NCBI GenBank assembly: GCA_947561715.1
Contig: OX387202.1
Location: 3,100,001-3,164,000, forward strand
Origin: Ascidia mentula
Lineage: Eukaryota > Chordata > Ascidiacea > Phlebobranchia > Ascidiidae
Direction of reading: 5' to 3'
DNA length: 64,000 nt
Shown piece by piece: positions 22,101 to 30,808 of this stretch; the first letter of the stretch is position 1; each line of letters starts with the position of its first letter. The notes under the pieces were generated by a model. It did no database searches, had not been told where the DNA came from, and saw only the letters and a program-made list of their open reading frames with translations. The position numbers were made by a program, and so were the translations under genes.

Positions 22101-24019
22101 CTTTCAAAATCTTCAAAACCCAAATCCTGGAGCAACAAAATGTTTAAAAAATCTTTTTTTTTGTCCATAGTATCACCAGCACCCCGAACTTTGCTTTGTG
22201 GTTGCGAGTGACCCGCTTATGCGTTGCATAAATCACAATATTACGCACTCGGGGGCAATTTAAAATCAATCAGTAAACGCGATTAAACTATAGACCAATT
22301 ATAATTTAAACAGTAAATTATTTTAAGATGATTTCAGACCTAATACAAGCTGACTTGCTACGTCACGAGGATGACGTCATCGGATTGATTAACGGAATTA
22401 CAAATGATAAGAATGATCTCGAGTTACGCAAAATCATGTGTTAGTGAATTCAAAAATAGCAACCCCCATTATGCAATTGAGCCGGATTGAATTGTTAGTA
22501 TGGACAAAACAAAATCCTAGTAACATTCACAGTTGTTTTCACGCAAACAATTTATATTTGTAACCTGTAGAATGTCCATTCCTCTGTTTTCGTCTGCCTT
22601 CTCGTCGGGGTAATATTCCTCACCCACGTTCGTTACAAATTCATCGGTTGCTTCAGGTTGATCCTGATTAAAAATTATTAAAGTCAGCAAAACAAATAAA
22701 AATTCTTTTTTTGTAAAAATACCAGATTAGTTTTTTGCCAACTTAGATTGTTCTTAAATACCTTCCAGTATTCTGAATCATATTATGACATCACAACACT
22801 TATTCTCACCACTTCCAGCGCAAGACTCTCCCTGGCCTCGCTTCGTCGATGCATCTGCGCGATCTCAAGTTCAAGTTGGAAGATCCTCTCCATCTCCTCC
22901 CGTTCCGCATCATCAAGCTCCTCCTCTCCACCGGATGAGAGCATCCTCTTGTTTACGGTTGAGTAAGCACTGTCTACGTCAGCGGAATCTATGACGGCGT
23001 CGAGTGACGCAAGAGCCGATTCCTGCCCGAAGAGATAGGCGAGTTGTATTTTTACAATAGAAATATGAATTGAATCTCTTGCTGGCGGAAACCAAGAAAC
23101 AATTAAATTAAAAATTCCAAGTGTTAGAAAGTAACCAACCCTAAAAGCAAGTATTTTCTTTAAAAGAACAAGATTTGTTTCACAAAAACGTAGCACACAC
23201 AAGCACCCACGTGTTCGCCATCCATGGATTTGCGGGGGCTGTACATTTTTTCACAAGGTGGGGGCGGTGGGGGTGAAGGAAACCCTCAGCGTCCTCCTCC
23301 AATCCGTTCTCCGTCGCTTCCCTGGCCATTTCAGCCTCTCTCGCCATCTGGAAAGGGAAAATTTTACCAGATAATCAGAGAGTGACCAAGTATTGTGGGA
23401 ATGATTACCACACAGAAAGTATGGCACTTTTCGTGTTACTTGTACAAACATGTCAACCAATTGCTCAAATAAATCTTTTCAGTATTTCCACTGCAAAAAT
23501 CAGATTGTTGAGATTTAAAGCAATTTGGTGTCTGGGTTTCTTCAAACAATCAACACAGGAAAGGTAACTTTTCCTTCTGTGCAAGGAAACCACAAAATTT
23601 TAAGGTTTTTTTTACCACCTCTTGTTCCTGTTTCTCTCTTCGTCTCTTTTCTTCTTCCTCCCTCGCGAGTCTCTCCCGTTCCAAGCGCGCCTACAGAAAC
23701 CATTTTCTTGCCTTAGTTTATTCAAAAAACCTAATTTTTGAGAACAATTCGCCCAACTTTTGAAACCTCAACAAACTTATTGCAAACACAAAGTCAAACT
23801 TTAAATATTAGCCAAACAATTTCTGTGAAAATTCATAAAAGTGGAGGAAACCGTTCTGTTCCAGGATTCTTACACAATGTTATTGTGAATTTATAAATTT
23901 ATTAAGCTGGCGGGTAAAAGGAAAGTAAGGGACGGACAAACCTGCTCCTCTCTCTGTTTCCTCTCCCTTTCCATTTGTTCCTTAAGAGCCTTGAGTTGTC
24001 TGTGTTTTTCAAGCAGGAT
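10165..24019 (-). CDS. MYO10: Myosin-X-like tail: coiled coil, PH, MyTH4, FERM; no motor seen
   Basis: Exons on the minus strand: 23942-24019 and 23616-23690 (E/R/K-rich helix), 22810-23022 (MERIFQLELEIAQMHRR), 22565-22663, a PH exon ending near 20938 (ASDSGEEMHHWITLLNESKN), 14515-14682 (second PH end, GLWEIVVYGRKYTLRL), about 14118-14228 (IYKRNPIFRQSSEPLRSPLL), 13732-13829, 13256-13482 (MyTH4; RVCHGSKLFQDELYLQFIKQ), 12524-12737, 12132-12268 (FERM F1), 11869-11974 (WVFYFKLYCVF), 11438-11550, 11154-11298, 10545-10715, 10165-10340 (RRWPGYGSYLFKVENHD). Order and wording match vertebrate myosin-X, an actin motor whose tail binds PIP3, microtubules and integrins in filopodia. The motor and IQ exons are absent. 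The last exon has an in-frame stop at 10204-10206 before its donor, and F3 exons were not found. Several junctions (14.1/13.8 kb, 20-23 kb) are unresolved. Confidence 0.85.
10204..10206 (-). other. MYO10: In-frame TAA inside the myosin-X FERM domain
   Basis: Reading GATVF then TAA then RGHSQSLDHFSYE, the stop stands where vertebrate myosin-X has a lysine before RGEG. The frame stays open after it and the exon runs on to a perfect GTAAGT donor. This suggests a recent nonsense change, a sequencing error, or a genuine short C terminus. Confidence 0.75.
10930..11050. repeat. Interspersed repeat copy (ATGGCATGGGCACCGATAAA family)
   Basis: The core ATGGCATGGGCACCGATAAA followed by a TTATCGAGTCAGG block recurs, inverted, near 16380-16440, and the core alone near 30380. 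Copies lie between genes or in introns. It is probably a short non-autonomous transposon or SINE; ends were not resolved. Confidence 0.45.
12518..12523 (-). other. MYO10: GC donor site (GC-AG intron) in myosin-X
   Basis: The exon 12524-12737 ends ACTGCTGGAAAG and continues GCAAGT on the minus strand. The sequence agrees with the well-matched minor GC donor class, and the next exon (12132-12268) continues the FERM alignment in phase. Confidence 0.75.
15064..16877 (-). CDS. Transposon-borne DUF4806-type protein
   Basis: Minus-strand exons: about 16620-16877 starts MDKINDF and holds CVQFTVGGTTDVVPRLWM with a W-P-L segment; about 15700-16290 holds a coiled coil (QKTVVSFEEKLKMQL) and FHSFYPAKTEEELGELLKK; 15436-15621 holds NFIKLLMDPTLAQQFSWSG, the usual core of DUF4806; the last exon ends in three short copies of GSSGFSTD before the stop at 15064. 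Proteins of this layout accompany transposases in many animal genomes; their role is unknown, DNA binding being the usual guess. Splice joints were only partly checked. Confidence 0.65.
16355..16560. repeat. Interspersed repeat copy, inverted relative to 10930
   Basis: On the minus strand this shares the GGCATGGGCACCGATAAAAC core and the following ATCGAGTCAGG block with 10930-11050. Here it lies between the two genes of the transposon. A second partial core, GCCATGGGTACCAATAAA, lies on the plus strand at about 16523. Confidence 0.4.
16934..19194 (-). CDS. Tnp2-like (CACTA/EnSpm) transposase
   Basis: The first long exon (17962-19194) starts MPRRKSRRTYYKKYDALSAK, a basic N terminus, followed by three acidic repeats ECGFNETSSVTDD, then the conserved block LLINIDGLPLFKHSPDFKLY, CDAPARSSLKRIKSHSGYNS with CERC, and LDYMHLCCLGVMKRLLSWW. 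It ends at a donor (GAAG/GTAATT). The second exon (16934 to about 17898, after an ATACAG acceptor) gives STHALKTLDEKLNRIKDYIP and SSLYGKGFVTYNVHSVVHLV. These are the hallmarks of the animal Tnp2-like family that moves by cut and paste. The frame is open throughout both exons, so the copy may be recent. Confidence 0.75.
18910..19050 (-). repeat. Three ~45-bp coding repeats in the transposase
   Basis: The acidic segment ECGFNETSSVTDD/ECEFIETSSVTDD is repeated three times in frame in the transposase N-terminal region. The copies differ by only a few bases. Confidence 0.8.
20821..20938 (-). repeat. MYO10: Four tandem 30-bp repeats carrying a splice acceptor into the PH exon
   Basis: Four nearly identical 30-bp units encode TAGKSNTFTV on the minus strand. 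Each contains TGACTGCAG/GAAAG, the same acceptor sequence that plausibly starts the ancestral PH exon. Because the unit is 30 bp, all four possible acceptors keep the reading frame, adding 0, 10, 20 or 30 residues at the start of the PH segment. Confidence 0.8.
20963..21940. repeat. 8-bp satellite (ATGCCACG)n, about 122 copies
   Basis: A perfectly regular array of an 8-bp unit runs for about 978 bp with no variant seen. An 8-bp unit keeps all six frames open, which gives long meaningless reading frames (ATMPRCHD / VASWHRGI repeats). It lies in the myosin-X intron right next to the PH exon's repeated acceptors. Each unit has one CpG. Copy number in the assembly may not be the true one. Confidence 0.97.
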
Positions 24020-24836
24020 CTAAACAATGGAAAGGTGTAAACATGAAGGTTGCCATGGAAATCGTATCAGCAAATGCACACAATGACTTTTTACACAAAG
24101 TGACAATGCTTTGGGTGTATTTAATATTTTAAGTAGAAAATCGTAAAAAAACTCCAAGTGTGGTCATTGATAGTATGTTTGTCCAACAATGTTGCGTCAA
24201 GTTTCCTTGCCAGCAAGCAACAATCACTGAAAAGAAGTCGCCTTGTGAACTCGTTTTAACTTCCTCCGCGCAACAAACCCCTGAATAATGGCGGGAAAAT
24301 AAGAAACACACATGTTGTGTAGTAGATTTGTATAAAATACGGTCATTGTTTAAATTAAATAACAAAAAAATGTAAATACAATACTTTGCTTTATAGAGAT
24401 GGAAGTTCAATGTTGTTTCAAATCAGCAGTTGAGTTATGGCTCTGATCTTACTTACAGTGTTGTCCCACTGTTTGTCCAAATATACTTGAAGGCTTGTCT
24501 TTTTTTGTGCTGCAAGCAAGTGTTGAATAATTTTCAGTTTTGTCTTGTCAAACTTTCTGTCATGAAAACATTTTGCAGGTTGAAAGTTGTTTCTATGGAG
24601 TTGGGGAAATGCAGATTTGATTTGTTGAAAAATATTTAATTCCTGATTTTCCTTGAGAAAACTTTCAGTTATCGGTTGGGATTATTTTGATGAGCTGCTT
24701 GTTGTTCTCACAGGTATTCTGTGTGAGATGCTTATCAGTTTTTTGTATCGATACTCCCATGTGTTTGGCAATTGCAATTTGTCGGTGCATTCCTGTTTAG
24801 TTTGTGTTAAACAAAAAATTTTTTTGGTTTTAAAAA

Positions 24837-25012
24837 CAGAAAACAACAACAGTTGAACTGAAAGAAAAAGTATTAAAATTGCGAACATACATATTTCAAT
24901 GCATTCTCTCCTGCTATATTGCTTAAGGATATTTACTTCACTTTTGCTTCTTCAACATCTGTTTGCAATTTTAATACTTTTTCTTTCAGTTCCACTGCTG
25001 TTGTTTTCTGTT
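24837..25012. repeat. Inverted pair of a coiled-coil-coding segment
   Basis: About 50 bp at 24837-24885 (plus) recur inverted at 24964-25012. On the minus strand the second reads VELKEKVLKLQTDVEEAKVK after a CAACAG acceptor and before GTAAAT, so it looks like an exon; the first reads VELKEKVLKLR on the plus strand. The minus version could be a further coiled-coil exon of the myosin-X gene, the plus version a fold-back duplicate. Confidence 0.5.
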
Positions 25013-25723
25013 TCTTTTACCAACAAATATTTTTAGCCAAAATTTTCCTATTCCAACCTTATTGAAATAGACCTGGGGACACTGTGGATGGTTTTGACTT
25101 GTAGGGGTCTCATAAGTGCAGTTGGTGACTGTGGCCCAGGACTAGCTCGCAAACTAGCCAGGAACAGATATTTTTCAACGTAAGTCAGTTGGGTACCCAT
25201 AACTGGGCATCAAACAATATAGACGAACCACTGTAGAGCACATTATGCCCAAACAACTGCTTGGTATTCAACAGTGTTATCAGTATCAAATCATATGGTT
25301 CGTTATGGCTCATATGCATTTTTCTTTAAAATCAATTTTGTTTTGAACGAATTTGCACACAGTTTTTACTTCATGTATGGAGTTTAGGTCGGCATAAACT
25401 CAACGTGATAATAAACAGTTCAAATTAAAAACCTGCATTTTGCGGCTGTTCAGCAATTCATGATATCACGTTTATAAACAGCGCCGGTTCTCATGTTTAG
25501 AAATGTTTACAACAGATTTTTGTGCTGGAACCTGTATGAAACAAACAATAAAAGTTAAACATAAATTATATAAAAAAGAACAAAATGTTACATTATAAAA
25601 TTAATGTAGCAGTTAAAATCTGGAGCTAAACAAGAATTTAACTCGACCACTAAAAGTGGAAAAACTCACTAAAAGTCTGATGAAATGGTAACAATACAGA
25701 TGTCCATGTGAGTATTGTGGATG

Positions 25724-26654
25724 TCAACTGATGGAACTTAGTTTACATGAAAACATTTTGTTGCCACTTTTACAAACAACCTCATCCACATCAATTGTAA
25801 AAAGTTCAGGGTTCTCCAATTCTATTCTGTTCCAAATTGATAAAAGTTTTGAAATTAATTTGGATTCTTCTGTGAATTGGTTGAGATGCCAAGCAATACT
25901 CATGTGGTAGGATGGGTTTGTGTAGTAAGGCTTGCAATGAAAATCCATGAATGCTTTATCCACGATCTGAACGACTTTATTCAGTTGTTGAACTGCAGGT
26001 TGTGCTGAAATCTGGAATTGTTTGGAAACAATAACAAACAATCTGATACCAAATCAAGACAAGAAATGCTGTCAAAAAAGTTTCACCCTTACCTTAAACC
26101 CACAAAATGATCTTGTTTTTTCATCATTCACATAAATATTCAAATCATCAGATGATAATGTGATTGAAAATCTTCGAAAACGTTTTAAATTTTGTCTGAG
26201 ACTCTCCACTAAAGGGTCTATGCAGTGGTGAGGTATGACATTAGTCCTTGAAATACTCACATGGAAATTATCCACAAGATGCCATGTCGATTCTATCATT
26301 TGATTCCCAAACATTTAAAATTGTACACAATAATTTAAGCAGATAATTTAATACCCTTTTCTCTGCTTTCGAGTGTTTTTTCAACGTTGAATTTAAATTC
26401 ATCCAAACTTTTTTGGGGGTAAGGCATGGATTGTAAACATACGTTGCCCAATTTCCGCGCTCATGGGGGAACGACCGGATTCGACCTCGGTGTTCCTGGG
26501 GTTTCAACGACTTAGTGTCTCCAAACAATGAAGAAATAGCTTGCGGTAAAGGCAAATTCACTTTGGTGCCAGCTTGATCTACTTGCGTAAATTCAGAATC
26601 GCTAAAATCAGAATCACTGCCGTAAGCGACGCAAAGCGAAGACAAGGCCGCCAT
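25724..26654 (-). CDS. USB1: USB1, U6 snRNA 3'-5' phosphodiesterase
   Basis: Three exons on the minus strand: start at 26654 (MAALSSLCVAYGSDSD), a middle exon ending at 26094, and 25724-26011 with the stop. The first holds GRIRSFPHERGNWATYVY, highly conserved in USB1. The two catalytic HxS motifs of the 2H phosphoesterase fold are both visible, HVSIS (middle exon) and HMSIA (last exon), as is EVVCKSGNKMFS at the C terminus. USB1 trims and caps the 3' end of U6 snRNA in the nucleus with a 2',3'-cyclic phosphate, protecting it from decay. The exon 1/2 junction (about 26350/26290) is not resolved. A transposon begins 24 bp upstream of the ATG, so its promoter or 5' UTR has probably been displaced or rebuilt. 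Confidence 0.9.
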
Positions 26655-26669
26655 TTTGACCAGAAATCA

Positions 26670-26678
26670 GTTTGAAAC
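26670..26678 (+). repeat. 9-bp target duplication, left of MULE
   Basis: GTTTGAAAC at 26670-26678 recurs in the same orientation at 36056-36064, directly abutting the two inverted repeats. Nine base pairs is the classic MULE target duplication. Confidence 0.9.
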
Positions 26679-26809
26679 GGTTATCACACTTACACCTCCT
26701 CCGAAAGTCAGACGCATTACTGACGCAAACCTTGTTTGTGCGGTCACAATGGGTGTTGTCATGCGTCGGTTAGCGTCGTGCGTCAGTGTTTCCATATGAT
26801 CTCTATTTT
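26679..26809 (+). repeat. MULE left terminal inverted repeat (~131 bp)
   Basis: Matches the inverse of 35913-36055 with few differences; the right copy has about 12 extra bases near GTGCGTCA. Both repeats are rich in TGACGCA/TGCGTCA motifs, which may be transposase sites. Confidence 0.88.
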
Positions 26810-29800
26810 CAAAGCGGTAAGTTGGGTATTATTTGTTTGTAGTATGGAATAAATTTTTCTTATTTACTGAAAAGTTGTTAACAATAAATTCAAAAGGGAT
26901 ATTTAAAAGGGTTAGTTTTGTAAAATTGCCGCAGCCAACATTTCTATGCGCTATGTAGTGTACACGTGTAGGATTGTAAAGCAGAGGGCCCCTTTTTGCT
27001 TACGTGCTTGTTTTTTCAGGAATTGTTTATTCGCTTTTACTTAATGTGCTAGTGACGAACCTCACAAATTTATATATTTATATATTTTTCAGAAATGGAA
27101 ATAAACATTTCAAACTCCCAGTTCATTTTCCACGGGGTGGAAGTAGGCCCCACGCCTACACCATTGGTAACATATGTAATATTGTATAGTTTTTATTTGT
27201 AACTGTTTGCTTGTTTACATGTGACTGCTTTCAACGTTACAGCAGAATGAAGGACTTTCAACGTAAGTTCTTTTTGTCTTAAATTTTAGATTTGATTAAC
27301 CCACTGCCTATTATTATAGTTGGCTGCCCAGGCACTCCTTCGAGGAGTTAAAGAGGTATGTAGTGTTTTTTGTGCCATAAAGGGAAATTGGGACCCTGCA
27401 GTAGCAATTTCCTAAATTGCAGTATATAAGTTTGCCTAGTTACAATGAATATGATAATTAATGTTGTTTCTTGTGCAGAGAAGGGAAGATAAGGCCAGAG
27501 GCTATGTAAGTAAATAATGCATTATTCACATATTACTGCTACAAAACGTGCAGTGCATAAAAAAAATATTGATTTTGCAGATGGCTGAATAAGAAGGATT
27601 TTTTTCAAAGGGTAAATTAAATTTTTATTGCTGGATTCTTATTTGGAAACATTTCCACAGGAACAAATTAAAACATAGTGTAGCTTAAAAATAAAAGAAG
27701 TATTATATTTAAATATACTTGTTGCACCATTCCTCATTCAAACTACTTTATACAATCGGCTATTACATGATGTTAGCAATAATTTTATAGAACGCAAACA
27801 TGAGAGGAAGGGTAAGTTGCAATTATGTTGTAATGTAAGTCATGTTGAAGTATTTGTAGTTGCTTAAGGTTTTGTGTTGCAGGGCAGGGGCAGAGGCTTT
27901 ACTCAACAAGTAAGTGGCAATATTTAGCTTTCGTGTGTGTTTTGTCATACTTATCACAAAAATGTTTTAGGGTCGAAGCTCCCAACTACGTGTAAGTATT
28001 GATATCCTTAAGATCTTTTACAACCCATTAGTATTTATTTTTTTTAATTTATTGAACACATTTCTTATTTCCATTTGAAACTCTAAATTTGTTTTATTTT
28101 TGCATATCTTCACAGCAGAGAAGTCCATCTGTTAGAGTAAGTATCATTAAACTACATTAAATTATTTCTATTGGAAATTCTAAATCTGTTTTATTTTTGC
28201 ATATCTTCACAACAGAGAAGCCCGTCTGTTAGAGTAAGTGTCATTAAACTACATTAAATTATTTCTATTGGAAACTCTAAATCTGTTTTATTTTTGCATA
28301 TCTTCACAGTCTAGGAGCCCGTCTGTTAGAGTAAGTGTCATTAAACTACATTAAATTATTTCCATTGGAAACTCTAAATCTGTTTTGTTTTGCATATCTT
28401 CACGACAGAGAAGCCCGTCTGTTAGAGTAAGTGTCATTAAACTACATTAAATTATTTCCATTGGAAACTCTAAATTTGTTTTATTTTTGCATATCTTCAC
28501 AACAGAGAAGCCCGTCTGTTAGAGTAAGTGTCATTAAACTACATCAAATTATTTCCATTGGAAACTCTAAATCTGTTTTATTTTTGCATATCTTCACAGT
28601 CTAGGAGCCCGTCTGTTAGAGTAAGTGTCATTAAACTACATTAAATTATTTCCATTGGAAACTCTAAATCTGTTTTATTTTGCATATCTTCACAACAGAG
28701 AAGCCCGTCTGTTAGAGTAAGTGTCATTAAACTACATTAAATTATTTCCATTGGAAACTCTAAATTTGTTTTATTTTTGCATATCTTCACAACAGAGAAG
28801 CCCGTCTGTTAGAGTAAGTGTCATTAAACTACATTAAATTATTTCCATTGGAAACTCTAAATTTGTTTTATTTCTGCATATCTTCACAACAGAGAAGCCC
28901 GTCTGTTAGAGTAAGTGTCATTAAACTACATTAAATTATTTCCATTGGAAACTCTAAATTTGTTTTATTTTTGCATATCTTCACAACAGAGAAGCCCGTC
29001 TGTTAGAGTAAGTGTCATTAAACTACATCAAATTATTTCCATTGGAAACTCTAAATCTGTTTTATTTTTGCATATCTTCACAGTCTAGGAGCCCGTCTGT
29101 TAGAGTAAGTGTCATTAAACTACATTCAATTATTTCCATTGGAAACTCTAAATCTGTTTTATTTTTGCATATCTTCACAACAGAGAAGCCCGTCTGTTAG
29201 AGTAAGTGTCATTAAACTACATTAAATTATTTCCATTGGAAACTCTAAATTTGTTTTATTTTTGCATATCTTCACAACAGAGAAGCCCGTCTGTTAGAGT
29301 AAGTGTCATTAAACTACATTAAATTATTTCTATTGGAAACTCTAAATTTGTTTTATGTTTGCATATCTTCACAACAGAGAAGCCCGTCTGTTAGAGTAAG
29401 TGTCATTAAACTACATTAAATTATTTCTATTGGAAACTCTAAATTTGTTTTATGTTTGCATATCTTCACAACAGAGAAGCCCGTCTGTTAGAGTAAGTGT
29501 CATTAAACTACATTAAATTATTTCTATTGGAAACTCTAAATTTGTTTTATTTTTTCATATCTTCACAACAGAGAAGCCCGTCTGTTAGAGTAAGTGTCAT
29601 TAAACTATATTAAATTATTTCCATTGGAAACTCTAAATCTGTTTTATTTTGCATATCTTCACAGTCTAGGAGCCCGTCTGTTAGAGTAAGTGTCATTAAA
29701 CTACATTAAATTATTTCCATTGGAAACTCTAAATCTGTTTTATTTTGCATATCTTCACAACAGAGAAGCCCGTCTGTTAGAGTAAGTGTCATTAAACTAC

Positions 29801-29966
29801 ATTAAATTATTTCCATTGGAAACTCTAAATCTGTTATATTTTTGCATATCTTCACAGTCAAGGAGCCCTTCGGGTCCCAGGCCAAAACGTGTAAGTAATG
29901 ACCCCTTTTTTTGACAATTGTGGTGGTTAAACTTATGTACGTGTTTTGCAGGCGAGAAGTCTTTAA
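26796..29966 (+). CDS. Transposon-borne RG/RS-rich protein encoded by a chain of microexons
   Basis: Read exons: 26796-26816 (possible start, MISIFKA, partly in the TIR), 27243-27262, 27320-27355, 27479-27505, 27581-27611, 27791-27811, 27883-27909, 27971-27991, then 18 RS exons (28116-29781), 29858-29890 and a last one from 29952 with TAA at 29964-29966. AATAAA follows at 30034. All joins keep one frame: NEGLSTWLPRHSFEELKR, EGKIRPEAIWLNKKDFFQR, NANMRGR, GRGRGFTQQ, GRSSQLR, (RSPSVR)n, SRSPSGPRPKR, ARSL. A further possible exon at 27093-27166 (NGNKHFKLPVHFPRGG) does not fit this phase. RG and RS tracts usually mean RNA or nucleic-acid binding, nuclear location and SR-kinase phosphorylation; the KRPRPKR-like tail looks like a nuclear signal. 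I know no named family; function is inferred only. Confidence 0.65.
28116..29890 (+). repeat. Tandem array of 19 microexon units, 97-bp period (RSPSVR)
   Basis: Units start at 28119, 28216, 28310, 28409, 28506, 28600, 28699, 28796, 28893, 28990, 29084, 29184, 29281, 29378, 29475, 29572, 29665, 29764 and 29858. Fourteen exons are 18 nt (RSPSVR), four are 21 nt with an extra serine codon (SRSPSVR), and the last is 33 nt and diverged. Each is bounded by ATCTTCAC(A)ACAG or ATCTTCACAG and by GTAAGTGTCATT. Introns are about 79 bp and nearly identical. The first exon differs at AGT/AGC and CCA/CCG, both silent in the RS frame, which supports that frame. Confidence 0.9.
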
Positions 29967-30339
29967 CGTGAGTGGAATGAGTTTTCACAAAACTGTTTTT
30001 TTAAACAATGTTTTTTTCTTGCCAGGTCTGCAAAATAAAATTCATTTCGTTTTATTTGTGACTGTTTTAACAAGTTAAAAAAGTCAAAATTAAAGTGCAT
30101 ATGATACGGTCATAACAACTTTGTGTAAAACTAAAGGTACATCGACAACAAACATATATACAAAGTTTTTTAGGTCTACGTTAACTAAAACATGTATAAC
30201 TGCATAAAAAGTAGCGGCGACCAAAAATCATAAATATCATTACATGAAATGTGACGGTTTATAATGGACGAAAGTGTAAAAGAACAAGAGAAACAAAATG
30301 TGGTCACTATAAATAGTTTCAAACGACCAGCACGAGTCA

Positions 30340-30420
30340 TACAGACAACTACGTAGATGAACAATACGCACAAGAAATAAAATGGCATGGGCATTGATAA
30401 AGGAACTGGAGAGATATACT
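30340..30420. repeat. Interspersed repeat copy (ATGGCATGGGCA.TGATAAA family)
   Basis: A third, shorter match to the core found at 10930-11050 and 16355-16560, here inside the MULE between its two genes. Confidence 0.35.
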
Positions 30421-30540
30421 TTACTTTATAGTCAAACAAGAAAGTTCCAACCACACCCCAGAGGCCTTTCTTATGTGGTCGCTGACCGTTTTGGTAACCC
30501 AGACGCCTCGCCAATAGCCATATGAAACTGGGAAGAAATA

Positions 30541-30697
30541 TCACTCTGCGGAAGTGTTACACCTCTCAGAAAGAGCCTGATTGGTCAAGTTTACCATCAC
30601 TCATTGAGTGTTACACCGTTTAGGTCAAAGCCCAAATGGTACGGTATGAAATTCACCCCGCAGAAGTGTTACACCTCTCAGAAAGAGCCTGATCGGT
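30541..30697 (+). repeat. Two direct copies of a ~47-bp motif between convergent MULE genes
   Basis: GAAGTGTTACACCTCTCAGA and the following AAGAGCCTGAT.GGTCA occur at about 30551-30587 and 30661-30697, 110 bp apart. They lie beyond the 3' ends of both MULE genes and have no known role. Confidence 0.7.
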
Positions 30698-30808
30698 CAG
30701 TTTTTTTGTCACACAATAAAACCCGATAAAATATACAATAATTAGTGCAAATTGCTTTTGTACAATGATAATAAAATTCTTAATTGGCAAAATTTCAGTC
30801 ATGTCAAT

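Noticed and set aside
20758-22170. Long open frames (up to 470 codons) of ATMPRCHD or VASWHRGI repeats
   Set aside because: They are produced by an 8-bp satellite that has no stop in any of six frames; not genes.
28116-29890. CRISPR-like array
   Set aside because: The 97-bp units are identical throughout, with no variable spacers, and each contains splice sites; the genome is eukaryotic.
28116-29890. Alternative frame of the microexons giving EARLLE helix repeats
   Set aside because: The 21-nt units would read DLGARLL and the first unit would change residues, while the RS frame changes only silently; upstream exons also join in the RS frame.
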